Shown here: in pieces, positions 1 to 11,034 of the stretch
How the letters are laid out: every line of letters begins with the position of its first letter
Position numbering within the stretch: the stretch's first letter is position 1
From: Eledone cirrhosa
Lineage: Eukaryota > Mollusca > Cephalopoda > Octopoda > Eledonidae
Assembly (NCBI GenBank): GCA_964016885.1
Contig: OZ024742.1
Location: 120,353,870 to 120,417,869, forward strand
DNA: 64,000 bases
Direction: 5' to 3'
The notes under the pieces: model-generated
What the model was told of the DNA's origin: nothing
The model's input: the letters and a program-made list of their open reading frames with translations, nothing else
Databases searched by the model: none
Program-made: the position numbers and the translations under genes

Positions 1-360
1 ATGTTATACATTTATGAAAGTCAAGTAATTCAGGATCCCTCTGTCAGCTAGGCTGACAATGGATTCCACTCTCATTTCATAGTTGAATAGTTAGTTTATC
101 AGTAACTAGAATGCCAGACAATAGTAAAAACAAATCACTTCAATTTCTATATGCAAATGTCCGAGTTAAAAAAGGCATCCCACCCACACAGTCATGGAAA
201 ATTGGTGGAAAAACAAATGAATATATGTTTGAAATATTCTGAGACAAAGCTTCAATGTTATATAAAATTGGCTGTTGACTCAGCACAACTCAATTATGAT
301 AGATATAATAAATACAACTTTGTTACATCTCTAGAGTCACTTCAATATATGTTTGTTATT
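1..360. other. AT-rich sequence, no gene seen
   Basis: No protein of recognisable family is encoded here. A 99-codon open frame (151-450, plus) runs into the SINE that follows and has no domain I recognise. The right end may be the decayed head of that SINE. Confidence 0.5.
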
Positions 361-512
361 TTGCAGCATAGAGTTGAGGCCCTTTACGTTCTGAGTTCAA
401 ATTTACCGAGATTAACTTTGCCTCTCATCCTGACGGGGTCAATAAAATAAAGTACCAGTAATGCACTGGGGTAATTGCTGGCCTTGTGCCCAAAGCAGAA
501 ACATTTTTATAC
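361..512 (+). repeat. tRNA-related SINE, family A, short form, head decayed
   Basis: The B-box-like GAGTTCAAATT is at about 393-403, followed by the family body (AATAAAATAAAGTACCAGT, then TAATGCACTGGGG) and the 3' end TGCTGGCCTTGTGCC. The segment between ACTGGG and the terminal TGCTGG, present in long copies, is missing, as in several other copies here. Family A is most likely one of the tRNA-derived SINEs known from octopus; the name is not certain. It abuts the tail of the LINE on its right. Confidence 0.8.
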
Positions 513-818
513 ACCACCACCACCGCCACCACCATTTTACGTCCGTTCTTCCACGCTAGCATGGGTTAGACGGGTTGTCCTGTTGTGGGCTATGCCAGGT
601 CAGGTGACCATGTCTTGCTTATACGGGAACTAATTCTGGCTTGATTTCTATAGCTGGATGCCCTTCCTAACACCAACCTATTTACAGTGAGTGCTGGGTG
701 CTTTTTTCCATGGCGCCTACACGTACACTTTACAGTGTGCGCTGGGTGCTTTTTTGCTGTGCACCTCCACGACCATTTTGCAGTGGGAGTGTGGGGGGGG
801 GCATATTGTCTATATGCT
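513..818 (-). repeat. LINE 3' UTR with about 40-bp internal repeats
   Basis: Two imperfect units of a roughly 40-bp motif (CACTTTACAGTG...GCTGGGTGCTTTTT as read on plus) lie at about 685-790. The terminal block TTTTACGTCCGTTCTTCCACG (540-560) lies next to the trinucleotide repeat. The same organisation recurs in the many truncated copies in this window, which lets them be assigned to this LINE. Confidence 0.75.
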
Positions 819-1109
819 TCAGCTTCGGCTTGTACCTGTGGGGGGTCGGGTACTCTGTATTACTGCATGACACCGGAGGTCACGGTCGTGTGTCATCGCC
901 TTTGAGGGGTGTAATTGGGTTAGGTCGGCTTTTATCATCTCATCCCAGGTCTTCTTGCGTCTCCCCATTCCGCGGTTTCCATCGACTTCTAGTGCTCTGC
1001 ACCTTTTTATGCAGCTGTCATCCTTCATGTGCATCACATGTCCATACCAACGCAACTGCCTCTCCTGCACACAGCATTTGATTCCTCTTATGCTCAGTCT
1101 CTCTCTCAA
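819..1109 (-). pseudogene. LINE C-terminal domain remnant
   Basis: Encodes ERQLRWYGHVMHMKDD followed by a basic GRRKKTWDEMIKADL segment, the conserved C-terminal tail of this LINE family (compare RRLRWYGHVMRMEDD at about 54.67 kb). Its function is not established. A frame change separates it from the reverse transcriptase block. The 3' UTR follows directly to the left. Confidence 0.75.
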
Positions 1110-1154
1110 TTCATCTATGCTTTGCCGTTAGCGTATATTACTATTACACATCCA

Positions 1155-2258
1155 TCAGAGCATGCTGGTTTCGTTTCTTTCTAATCTACACAAGTCTTCC
1201 CCAGACAGCGCCCAGGTCTCACTACCATGTAACATTACTGTTCGTATATACGCATCATACAGTCTGCCTTTTATTTTGAGGGAAAAGCCTTTTGCAGCTA
1301 GCAGTGGCAGTAGTTCCCTGAACTTCTTCCATCCGTTTCTTACCCTAGTTATTGTACTTTCCGAACACCCATCTCCGCTGCTAATTCGGTCACCTAGGTA
1401 GCAGAAGCTGTCTACTATTTTTACAGAGCCCTCCCAGAGTTTGGTGGTACTTGTTTCCTGTGGCTGTTTGCTGCTTGCTGTCCCAGCACAGCAGCTACAT
1501 GTGAAGCCTACATTCTTAGTCAAGCTTCCTGAGATCCCGCTACATCTCTTGTATGCATTTCCTACATACTGAGCAAGGCCATTTCCCCGAGGGGATCTGG
1601 TTCTGTTTTCTCGTCTACTTATAAGGACCTTAGTCTTTGTCAGGTTGACTTTGAGACCCTTTCTTTCTAATCCCTGCTTCCAAGTTTGGAATTTCTTCTC
1701 TAGTTCTACCATAGATTCAGCTATAAGTGCGAGGTCATCTGCATACAGGAGTTCCCATGGGCATCCGGTCTTAAACTCCTCTGTTATTGCCTGCAGAACT
1801 ATGATGAACAGGAGAGGGCTAAGAACAAAGCCCTGATGGACACTGTACGCTAAATTCCTCGTTATACTCATTGCTAATCCTAACTTTGCTGACTGCTCCC
1901 CTATACATGGCTTGTACAGCTTTCACAAGTCATTCATTTACTCCTAGTTTTCTAAGAGCCCACGGGGAACTCTGTCAAAGGCTTTCTCGAGAACGACGAA
2001 TGCTAGGTAGAGCGGCTTACTTTTAGCTAGGTACTTTTCCTGTAACTGCCTCACAAGGAAGAGGGCATCAGTGGTGCCTCTTCCTGGCACAAACCCAAAT
2101 TGCATCTCATCTAGTTTCACCCGGTCCCTAATCAACTGTGCTATAACTCTCTCTGTTACTTTCATGACCTGGTCCATCAGCTTTATAGCTCTATAGTTTC
2201 CTCTATCTAGTGCATCACCTTTACCTTTGTAGCAGTTGACAATGATGCTATGCACCAA
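1155..2258 (-). pseudogene. LINE reverse transcriptase region, frameshifted
   Basis: The fingers segment contains MQFGFVPGRGTTDALFL (2258-1944). In motif A the expected FVDLEKAFD reads FVVLEKAFD, so the catalytic aspartate is replaced by valine. After a frame change near 1900 come QGFVLSPLLFII and LLYADDLALIAES with the motif C YADD intact. Then follow NLTKTKVLISR and a C-terminal stretch ending LERNETSML. The missing motif A aspartate and broken frame both predict no polymerase activity. The same protein region recurs at 19193-20106 and 53677-54940. Confidence 0.85.
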
Positions 2259-2490
2259 TCCTTTGGTATGACAGCTTCTATTATTACCTTGTTAACAATA
2301 CGTGTGGTTATGGTGTGACCTACCCACCCAGATGCCTTCAGCATCTCGGCAGCTATACCCGATGAACCGGTTGCCTTCCCCGTCTTCCTATCTTTGATTG
2401 CCTTACTTACTACGCTGCTGCTGACTTGTACTGCTGGCCTCTCTATAGCCTCTACTTGGGGTAGGGTCTCTTCTTCCCAATCATTCTCAT

Positions 2491-3842
2491 TTAGAAATCT
2501 ATCATAATGGCTCTTCCATGCTTCTTTCTTCTCAGCACTTTATCAAGCTCACCTTTATCATTCCGGATACACTCTCCAATGACATCACAATTCTCTCTGA
2601 CACACTGCCTCGCAATCTTGAACACCTGTTTCTGGTCCTCATGTTGCAAAACATGCTTGAATTTTCTATCCTCTGCTTCCCTCCTAGCTAAGTATACTTG
2701 TTGCCTAGCTTCCCTCCTGGTCTCTATGTAATGTACCCTGCTTGCCCTGTTCTTCCATTCTTTCCATGCCTGTCTCTTGGCCTTAACTGCCTCATCTACC
2801 TTATTGTTCCACCACCAAGTCACTCTCCTCCTGCCTGTGGTCTTACTCCAGCCACAGATCTCATCCGTTGCCTTTAGTAAGTTATTTTTTAGGAACTTCC
2901 AGTGTCCTACATTGAATGTCTCTATCTGTTCTTCTTTACTGGCATAGGCATTGAGTAAAATATCTTTAAATCTGTTACTGGCTGAGGGGTCTTTCGGCTT
3001 CCAGATCTTTCTTCTCCAGGTTGGCTTCTGTTTCCAGGTTCGTCTAGTTCTGATCATGAGGTCGCTGACAACTAAGTTATGTTGGGAGGTATATTCCTCA
3101 CTAGGGAAGGCTTTTGTGTTTATGACCGTCCATCTGTTACGTCCTCTGATGAGGATAAAATCTATCTGACTAGAATGCTCCCCTGATCTATAGGTGATCA
3201 GATGGTTGTCGGGTTTTTTGAAGTTTGTGTTACATATCAACATGTCATTGGCGTCGCAGAAGCCTGAAGCCTTCTTCATTTCTTGTGCCACCCCCATGGC
3301 CTCGCAATGATTAGGAAGTCATTGTCGTTTGTTAGAGCAGTAGTGTGCATTAGGGACTCGTAAAACCTATCTTTAAGTTCATCTGGCAACCCCGATTGGA
3401 GTGCGTAAGCTGATATTATTGTGGTAAATGTTTTATTCAGGACTAGTCTGAGTTTAATGATTCTTGGATTCACCCTGTTCACTGAGATTACCTTATCTAC
3501 CCACTTGTCAGCTAGTAGGATACCTACATAACCCATCTCATCGTCATTTCCCACCCAGAAAAATTTGTAGCGCTGCCTTTTGCCTACAAGGACTCTAGCA
3601 AACTCTCCTCTCTATCTAGTCTCTTGCACACAGCGTACATCAATTTCCTTTCACTCTAGCATCTCTATGATTTCTCCTGCTCTTCCTTTCATTGTGCTTA
3701 CATTGATGGTTCCAACTCGGAGTTTTGGGCATTCGTCAACATTCGTGGGAAAGGGTAAATTTTTGCAGGGGGGTGTGTATGCTTCCTGTCTCTGAATTGA
3801 AGCTTCACATGGATGCTTGGTAGCTCGCGGATTCATATTCAT
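2491..3842 (-). pseudogene. LINE endonuclease and linker region, frameshifted
   Basis: The first frame starts at 3842 and contains RVGTINVSTMKGRAGEI, typical of the start of the AP-like endonuclease of such LINEs. It ends at an in-frame TGA just after EMLE; the following codons (KEIDVRCVQET) still match the family, so this is a nonsense change. Later blocks (3554-3276 and 3297-2491) carry the SQIDFILIR and SQHNLVVSDL motifs of the endonuclease C-terminal half, then a Trp- and Lys-rich linker (VTWWWNNKVDEAVKAKR). In the family this domain nicks target DNA to prime reverse transcription. At least two frame changes plus the stop make it inactive. Confidence 0.8.
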
Positions 3843-4720
3843 TTTCCTTTATTAATTCGGGGTTGCTCCATTTATTCTCAGCTCATCCATACATAACGGT
3901 AGGAGAATTCAGGGCTAGAAGAACAGTGGTGGTGGTAATAATGGCAGGGTTTGTTGGGGCTGGGACAGGTGAGGAGAGACGTAGTAGTAGTAATGGCAGA
4001 GTTTGTTAGGGTTGGTAATGGGGGGGGGGCATGTTGAGGTTTGATTGGTCGAATAGGCTATGGTGGTGTGAGAGGGTGGGCAGGAGGGAAATTGTGAGAT
4101 AGGTAGCCATCATAGCCTATAGCATATCAGGGCAAAATAAACCGATACGAGTACCTATATTAGACAAGGCGAAATGTTAGGATTTCGAAGGGAGTAGATG
4201 ACTTCGTAGAGACAGAGAAATGATAAATACAACAATAATAATAATGTAAGAGAGAGGAAGGGGGTAGATGACTTCGTAGAGAGACAGTCATAGTGACAGC
4301 ATGGGAAAAAAAAAGGGTAAAAAAAAAAATAAATATGTGTTGTGGAGGCTAGTGAAATGATAAATACAACAATAACTAATAATAGTGTGAGCGGAACATT
4401 TGTAATTGGGAAATAGAGGGATACCAGGAAGATATATATGGATAGCTGGAACATGGTTTAGCAGCTCTAGTGATTCATTTTAGCCTTTCAGAATCAAGTG
4501 TGTCTTATCTCTTGAAGAACCTCAAGATGAGTGAGGGATGAATGGAAGAGAAAGGGAGGTAATAGGTAGGGGAGACGTGGCTAAGAGAGAGAGGGGGTAG
4601 CCATCATAGCCTATAGCATCTCAGGGCGAAATAAACCGATACGAGTACCTATATTAGACAAGGCGAAATGTTGGGATTTCGAAGGGAGTAGATGACTTCG
4701 TAGAGAGACAGTCATACTGG
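3843..4720 (-). repeat. 5' flank of LINE with direct repeats
   Basis: A block of about 110 bp (AGCCATCATAGCCTATAGCA onward, through GATGACTTCGTAGAGA) occurs at 4105-4216 and again at 4599-4711, with a partial copy at 4259-4294. A purine-rich GGTGGTGGTAATAATGGCAG-like motif is also repeated at about 3930-4010. This may be a repeated 5' UTR of the LINE or an unrelated local duplication. No coding capacity is seen. Confidence 0.5.
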
Positions 4721-4751
4721 CCAGCCTTTTTATATATATATATATGTATAT

Positions 4752-5036
4752 ATCCATAGACAATATGCCCCCACACACCCCACTGCAAGGTGGTCGTGGA
4801 GGTGCCACGGCAAAAAAGCACCCAGCCCACACTGTAAAGTGGACGTGTAGGCGCCACGAAAAAGCACCCAGCACTCACTGTAAATGAGGTTGGTGTTAGG
4901 AAGGGCATCCAGTTGTAGAAATCAACCCAAATCAGTTCCTGTATGAGCAAGGCATGGTCAGCCGACCAGACACTGCCCACAACAGGACAACCCGTCTAAC
5001 CCATGCTAGCGTGGAAGAACGGTGATGATGATGATG

Positions 5037-5039
<3 letters not shown>
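4752..5039 (+). repeat. 5'-truncated LINE 3' end
   Basis: Contains two of the 40-bp UTR units (AAAAAAGCACCCAGC and AAAAAGCACCCAGC), the GGAAGGGCATCCAG block, and the end CATGCTAGCGTGGAAGAACG followed by (GAT)n. It matches the 3' UTR of the LINE at 513-818 in the opposite orientation, with no coding sequence left. Its tail runs into a TA microsatellite. Confidence 0.8.
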
Positions 5040-5042
<3 letters not shown>

Positions 5043-5101
<59 letters not shown>

Positions 5102-5126
5102 AGAAATATATATATATATATATAAA
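5043..5126. repeat. TA microsatellite
   Basis: Uninterrupted (TA)n to about 5096, a short ATTTAGAAA break, then more TA. Confidence 0.9.
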
Positions 5127-5178
5127 CCCATGCAAGCGTGGAAGATGGACGTTAAACGATGATGATGATGATTATGAC

Positions 5179-5230
<52 letters not shown>
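5127..5230 (+). repeat. LINE 3' terminal tail with long (GAT)n
   Basis: Only the last ~35 bases of the LINE end (CATGCAAGCGTGGAAGATGG, ACGTTAAACG) remain, followed by about 70 bp of GAT repeats. A mirror-image copy lies at 5814-5853. Confidence 0.75.
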
Positions 5231-5232
<2 letters not shown>

Positions 5233-5803
5233 ATAAACCCACACCTGTAGGGAACAGCTTTTTTTTGAAAAATGTTATACTGAAAACATAACTGTGCTCC
5301 AGTTTGATACTATTTATGAAGGATTTTTCATATTTCCTTAATTCTTTATGCTTAGTTTGAACAGTAGTATTCCTAAATCCATATTATGTTTCAAAGCCTT
5401 CAAGGCTCCATTTCAGAGTAATTGACTTTCAAAAAAAAAATGAGGCTGGGAAATAAAACAAGCTAATAATGTTAATTTATAAATATTTACATCATCATCT
5501 AAAACTGTCATTACTTTTAAATATTCAAGGATCAAATAGAGTGCTACTAAAAAGAAGAAAAAGAGAAAGAAAAAAACATTAATTGCTGGTGGAATAATTA
5601 GCATAAATTGAAATATTTTAGTTCCACATCACTGAAAACCTCAGTTTTCATAAACAGTTGAAATCCTGATAGACTTGCAACTAATAGATTTTATACTCTT
5701 AAATGTGTCTTACTTTTATTACCAGACTTCTAATAAAAGACAATGCCTATGGTTTCCTATACATTTTTTTAAAAAAAGCTGTTCCCTACAGGTGTGGATT
5801 TAT

Positions 5804-5815
<12 letters not shown>
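5231..5815. mobile_element. MITE with about 40-bp terminal inverted repeats
   Basis: The left end ATATAAACCCACACCTGTAG (5231) and GGGAACAGCTTTTTTT recur in inverse orientation at the right end (about 5760-5815), with a few mismatches. The roughly 500-bp interior is AT-rich and non-coding. Both ends are bordered by LINE-type (GAT)n tails in mirror orientation, so the exact boundaries and target duplication cannot be fixed. Superfamily unknown. Confidence 0.6.
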
Positions 5816-5836
<21 letters not shown>

Positions 5837-5853
5837 GTTTAACATCCATCTTT
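5814..5853 (-). repeat. LINE terminal tail, mirror of 5127-5230
   Basis: (CAT)n followed by CGTTTAACATCCATC, the LINE end in minus orientation. It probably belongs to an inverted duplication with 5127-5230 around the MITE. Confidence 0.65.
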
Positions 5854-6002
5854 GAAAAATAATTTAGAATTTGGAGGGATTTTGTAAAATATATGTTCCC
5901 ATTATTAATCCGATATTTGTAACATAATAAAGGTTCTGAGAAAAAATTATGATAGAAGGTTTTTAGATGAATATACATACTTAATTACCAAGGATGAGAG
6001 AC

Positions 6003-6109
6003 CAAGCAAGAAACAGTTCTGTATGAGCAAGATATGGTCTCCTGTTCTGATTTGTCTCACAATGGGACAACTCATATAAACAATGCTAGCATGGAAAAAT
6101 GGATATTAA

Positions 6110-6142
<33 letters not shown>
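6003..6142 (+). repeat. 5'-truncated LINE 3' end
   Basis: Contains CAGTTCTGTATGAGCAAG, CAATGCTAGCATGGAAAAATG, then TTAAATGATGATG repeats. Same 3' terminal sequence as the LINE at 513-818. Confidence 0.75.
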
Positions 6143-6143
<1 letters not shown>

Positions 6144-6201
6144 GTTAGTAATATTTACACAAACACACTTTCTCTTTTTATTTATCTCCTGCTTCGTGAC
6201 T

Positions 6202-6660
6202 CATCATCATCACCGTTTTACATTCATTCTTCCACGCTGATATGGGTTAGACGGGTTGTCCTGATGTGGGCAATGCTAGATCAGTTGACCATACAGAACT
6301 GATTTTGGCTTGATTTCTACAGCTGCCCTTCCTGACACCAACCTTATTTACAGTGAGTACTGGGTGCTTTTTACTGTGGCGCCTACATGACCACTTTACA
6401 GTCTGGACTGGGTACTTTTTTGTCATGACACCTACACCACCAATTAACAGTGGGGGGGGGGGCGTACTGTCTATATGCTTCAGCTTGTACCCATAGGAAG
6501 TCGGGTCGTCTGTATTACTGCATAACGCTAGAGGTCTCAGTCCCGTGTCATCGCCTTTGAGAGGTGCAATTGGGCAGGATCAGCTTTTATCACCTCATCC
6601 CAGGCCTTCTTGGGTCTCCCCAATTCAAGGCTTCCATCGACTTTTAGTGCTTTGTCCATA
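6202..6660 (-). repeat. 5'-truncated LINE with full 3' UTR and C-terminal codons
   Basis: Starts with (CAT)n, runs through the terminal block, the 40-bp UTR units and a G-run, and reaches the C-terminal coding end (CATCGCCTTTGAGAGGTGCA region). It is collinear with 513-980 of the first LINE copy, showing that the short dispersed repeats are LINE 3' ends. Confidence 0.8.
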
Positions 6661-6671
6661 TTATTATTATT

Positions 6672-6880
6672 AGAGCAATGGAGTGGGAGAATTGTTAGAG
6701 CATTGAACAAGATATTCTACTGTATTTATTCTTTTTTTTTATGTACTGAGTTCAAATCTCAGGTCAGCTTCGATCAATTTTGTCACTTACTCCTCAGTGG
6801 TTGATAAAATATAGACAATTTAATTGACTTTCCCCTCCTGCCAAAATGACAGGCCATGTGTTAAAATTAGAAACCATTTC
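6672..6880 (+). repeat. tRNA-related SINE, family B
   Basis: The head GGGAGAATTGTTAGAGCATT and box-B-like GAGTTCAAATC (about 6749) are followed by a body ending in AGGCCATGTGTTAAAATTAG. It resembles family A in plan, but the head reads GAATTGTTAGAGCATTGGAC rather than GGCAGTATCGGTAGA. Copies also lie at 7162-7372 and 31484-31660. Confidence 0.7.
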
Positions 6881-7161
6881 CCATAACTTCTTTTCAGCTT
6901 TCTCAACTCTTTCACTGTTACAGCCAGAACAACATAATTCATTTCATTCATTTATCTATTATATAGCTAAATTATTGCTATAATTAATTGTTCCCTTTGC
7001 CACACACACACACACACATTTCTGTTTGAATATTAGAATCCTATTTTCTAATGTCATTCAATAAATATTCATTTGAAATAACATATACTCCCATCAAGTA
7101 TTGTAAGAAAACATCAAATAAAACACATTAATTTCTAATATATTATTACCCGGTACACATA

Positions 7162-7372
7162 TAAAATGGTTTCTAATTTAAACACAGGGACTGCAATTTG
7201 GGAAGGGAGAAATAAATTAAATCAACCCCAGTACTTGACTGGTACTTTATTTTATCAACCCAGAGATGATGAAAGGCAAAGTTGACCTCAGTGGGGTTCA
7301 AACTCAGAATAGAAAGTGCAGGAACAAATATAACAAAGCATTTGTCCAATGCTCTAACAATTCTGCCACATA
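7162..7372 (-). repeat. tRNA-related SINE, family B
   Basis: On the minus strand it reads GTGGCAGAATTGTTAGAGCA at its head, then CTGAGTTTGAACCCCACTGA (box B region) and a body with GATAAAATAAAGTACCAGTC. It ends near TTAGAAACCATT. The head is better preserved than in the copy at 6672. Confidence 0.75.
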
Positions 7373-8239
7373 TATAATAATAGTTGTGTGTGCATGTATG
7401 TGTGTGAGAGAGAGAGCATGTAAGATTTTTAAATTTAGAGGTATGGCTGCTGGTAAAATAGAAGCATAGTGATATTGGCCACATTCTTTATTTTATGATT
7501 TCTCTGGTGGTGGTGGTGGTGGTATTGGTGGTATTGATTTTTTTGTATGTATAGACACAGTGTTGTTGAAGGGCAACATTTAGAAGCAATTGAATCAACA
7601 CAGAGATACTTAATCTGTTGACCAACTCTAGCTGGATTTCAACTCAGTACTGTGGCTTCCTTGTTTTTGTTTGTTTTTCTTTGATTTTGCTAGAGTATTG
7701 ACCATATATGAGCAACAATGATTTAAGAAGAAAAAAAGAAAAACATTTATAAACACTCATGTGGATAATTATTACAAAAAGTTACTAAGAAAAATAGTAA
7801 GAAGTGCTAGAATGATTTTTATTACTTCGAAGCTAAAGTAAGATTCTATTTCGAAAGAAGTAGATCATGTATATTGATGCCACCATAATAAATAACAAAC
7901 GCCTCTATATCATACTGTACTATACCAAAAAACAATAACTGCCTCACAAAAGGTGCTACAACATTAAAATAAGAGAAGGGAAATCTATTTGAACAGTATT
8001 AGCAATTTAACTGTGGTTGGTAATAGAAGGGAGAGAACAGGAACATATGCAATACCTTTATGTTAAATCTAATAGTTCCTTGAAAAAAAACAACAAAAAT
8101 AAGAAAAACCATGCTTTGATAACAATAAACAAAGATAACTCCAGAGAGGAAATGGCAAGCCACTTTGGAGGTGGAATTTGTTTATCCTATTGTTGAATAT
8201 GGCCTTCAAAATGGTTGAAAATTGATTAAAAAAATTCTT

Positions 8240-8440
8240 ACGAAATGAAGTTGTGAAACACTTAAAACATTTGAAATATCAAAATATAAAAACTTCATAA
8301 AACATGTTCTCCACTCATGAGAATTTCAAAACTGCACCATCTAAACATAGCTGCCTTGGCTTACACATGGGGTTTGGATTTTTCCCATTTCTCAGACATA
8401 AAATAGGCACTCAGCTTATATTTTGGGTTCAGACATAGAT
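8240..8440 (+). repeat. Diverged dispersed repeat (pair with 22203-22400)
   Basis: Shares GAAGTTGTGAAAC, CATGTTCTCCACTCAT, AACTGCACCATCTAA and GGTTTGGATTTTT, in order and spacing, with 22203-22400. In the second copy this block is part of a longer element (21927-22444). Confidence 0.7.
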
Positions 8441-8689
8441 AAGTTAATGAAGTTCTGGACAAGCATATGGACTTATAAAACCTCAACAAAAATATTGCCA
8501 TAAATGAAAACCGAGAAGTTGCAAAAGTCAGAAGTGTGGAAGAATTTTAAGATTAGTGTGAAGGCAATCAAAGAGGCTTTATGAAAAATGAAAAAAATAT
8601 TCATCAGTAATGAAAAGGTTTTTAGAATTACTAGAAATTAAACTTGCAATGCTGGAATGGTTTCTTAATCATTTGAAACTAAACTGTCT

Positions 8690-8920
8690 AACACTGCCCT
8701 TGTTTCTACAATTCGAGGCTGATTATTTTAAAGTGTTTATACTTATCTAAAAACCATCCATTACAATTTTATATAAGAACCTTTGTTAAGTTATTCTCCA
8801 AAGACGAGCTTAATAATCAGAAAAATTAGTTTATATGATTAAATCTCCACCAAATTCTTGATTATTTTCAAAATAATTTGAAACTTATAAGCAGTATCTT
8901 CTATTACAAATATGACAATG
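8690..8920 (+). repeat. Old dispersed repeat (pair with 32050-32260)
   Basis: Shares ACGAGCTTAATAAT, a TTAAGTTATTCTCCAAA-like block and ATAAGCAGTATCTTC-like text with 32050-32260 at moderate identity. Family unknown; both copies are degraded. Confidence 0.5.
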
Positions 8921-9451
8921 AAAGAATTCATTGATATACCATGCCATATGGAATGGAATAGCTTTAGGTTGAATTATTCTTAATTGGAAAATGTGAATTC
9001 ATTAGAAGTATAGGCCAATCACTTGTTTAAACACTTTATACAAGAGTTTTACAGGTATGCTGGCAAAATAAATTATGAAGAACTATAGTGAGATAGGAGT
9101 CAAACAGGCACATACTGGCAATACTTGAAAAAGGAAACAAACAGTTAATACTTAAATACATCAGAAACTTTCTCTGACTACCAGAGAACTTATGTATGAA
9201 GATTCTGTGGCTTCATAAGTGAGATAATGCATAAATGGTGGACAAAATTGAAAATGTCTAGAGGCAGAAGAAAGTAAACAAGATGCTGGATTTCAATTTG
9301 AGAAAATTCAATGCTGTTTGTGCAGAGTGGGTAGCATTCTGGGTCCTTGAGCAAAAACACTTCAATTTACTTCAAGTTACTCCAGACTACTCAGTTGGAA
9401 GAATGAGAAGCAGTTGCAACTAGAGGGTTAACTCTATGATAGATTTACATA

Positions 9452-9575
9452 CTGAGTCATACCATCTAGGGAATAGTTTTGAACTCTGAACCATACCATC
9501 TAGGGAGTAGTCTTCTTCTCTGAGCCCTATCATCCAGGGGTAGTCTTGTACTCTGAGCCATACCATCCAATGAAC
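9452..9575. repeat. Minisatellite, about 34-bp unit, four copies
   Basis: Units start CTGAGTCAT/CTGAACCAT/CTGAGCC at 9452, 9485, 9520 and 9553, each carrying a version of CATACCATCTAGGG. Not coding. Confidence 0.8.
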
Positions 9576-11034
9576 CTAGATAAGCTCTGGCCTGGTAAGT
9601 CTCGAGGCTTGTGACAGGTTTTAACTGTTGTTTTTAACTAAAATACCAATACTGCAAATAACTTTGGCCTCTTTCTTGCCTGCAAATCCAGTTCTGTCCA
9701 CCAGGACCACAAAGCATACTGACCTTTGAACAGTGAATGGTAAATACAGATCTCACTGGCACACACATAGTAAATACTAACAATTAACTGCATATGTATT
9801 CATTAATTTGAACCACAGCTCAAGATAGAGGACAAAACTGAATACTAATTTACATTGTCTGGTACTTGAGTCTTTCTACCATATCATTGCTTTCACAGAC
9901 ATGGCTTGGATAAAAAAACATTTTCTGATTTATAATCTTAATTCTATATAATTACTTTATTTCTACCCTCTTGTCATCTACTCCCAATATCACTTATAAT
10001 TCCTCCACCAGACACAAAGTATGAACCACAATAAAAAATACCTCCTCAGAACACCTGTTCATCTATAATGTATGATATTTGTCTTTGAAGTAAATAACAT
10101 TTAAAATCTTCCCAAGGTCTATCAGGCAGCAATAAATGTTAACAACCATTTAGATATGGTTCAACAGTCATTATAAAAGCTTACTCATCAGAAATTAGTA
10201 GATTCTTTTTATTTTCAGCAAAGCATATTTCTTTAATGAATTAAACATCTAAAAGCTGGTTTTATCACACAAGTATTTATTGGCAATTAAACCAAACGAA
10301 TTATGTGGTTAAAGAGTGAGAAAATAACATTTTATTTATTGTTTTGAATATTCAATATGCTCAGCTAATTTATAAATGATAAAACAACATTTTTATACCT
10401 CACATATTTCAACAGAAATGACTGATGTTAGAAGAGTATCTCTAACACTGTAATATTGCACCAAGCTAAGTGTATCTCTTCAAAGATGCTTTGCTCATTT
10501 CATATAACTCTCTGGCTTAATAGTTAGTAGGTATATTTGAAAATAATGAAGTCTTCAAATGACATTTTTTTTCAACAAAAGTAATCCTGGGATAGAGTAA
10601 TAGTTATAAGCAATGTTGAATTACTTTTGAGTAATTCCATATTGCTATACTCAAAACCTAAATAAGCAATTTTGTTGATAGTTTGTTGTTAGTTAGAAAT
10701 ATCAAAGGTTTCATTAAATTTTATTCATTATTTAGTGATAGTAGCTTTGAAGACTATTGTAAGATCAAAGAATCTAGATAATAAGTACAGAGATCTTGCA
10801 TGTTATCTCTACATTTGTACAAATAGAATTATGATTCAAAATAATTCATGTCGATATCAGAAGGAGGTAAAAACAGGGGTTAAATTCACTTCAGATTGAA
10901 TGTGTGGAGATAAAAGCTAACGCATAATGTAAGAAAAGTTTTATACAGGTTTTTATTATATCAGTAAATTGAAATCCTTAATACCTTAGGCTTCAATTAA
11001 TCAACTTATTTTTGTTTATTCATTTATATATATA

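Larger units (their letters stand above)
513..3842 (-). mobile_element. RTE-like LINE, nearly full length but broken
   Basis: A non-LTR retrotransposon on the minus strand. From its 5' side it has an AP-type endonuclease (3842 to about 2900), a linker, a reverse transcriptase (about 2258-1500), a zinc-finger-like segment and a C-terminal basic region (1109-819). A 3' UTR of roughly 300 bp follows, ending in a CAC/CAT repeat (513-535), which reads ATG/GTG-rich on the coding strand. The frame is broken several times, so it cannot encode a working protein. The clade call (RTE-like) rests on endonuclease style, the YADD reverse transcriptase and the trinucleotide tail; this is inference. Confidence 0.85.
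7373..11034. other. AT-rich stretch with old repeats, no gene
   Basis: No open frame above noise is present in this 3.6-kb block on either strand. It holds the separately listed repeats at 8240-8440, 8690-8920 and 9452-9575; the rest is AT-rich single-copy-looking DNA. Confidence 0.6.

Noticed and set aside
5006..5242. Histidine-rich protein
   Set aside because: Product of (CAT)n and TA microsatellites on the minus strand.
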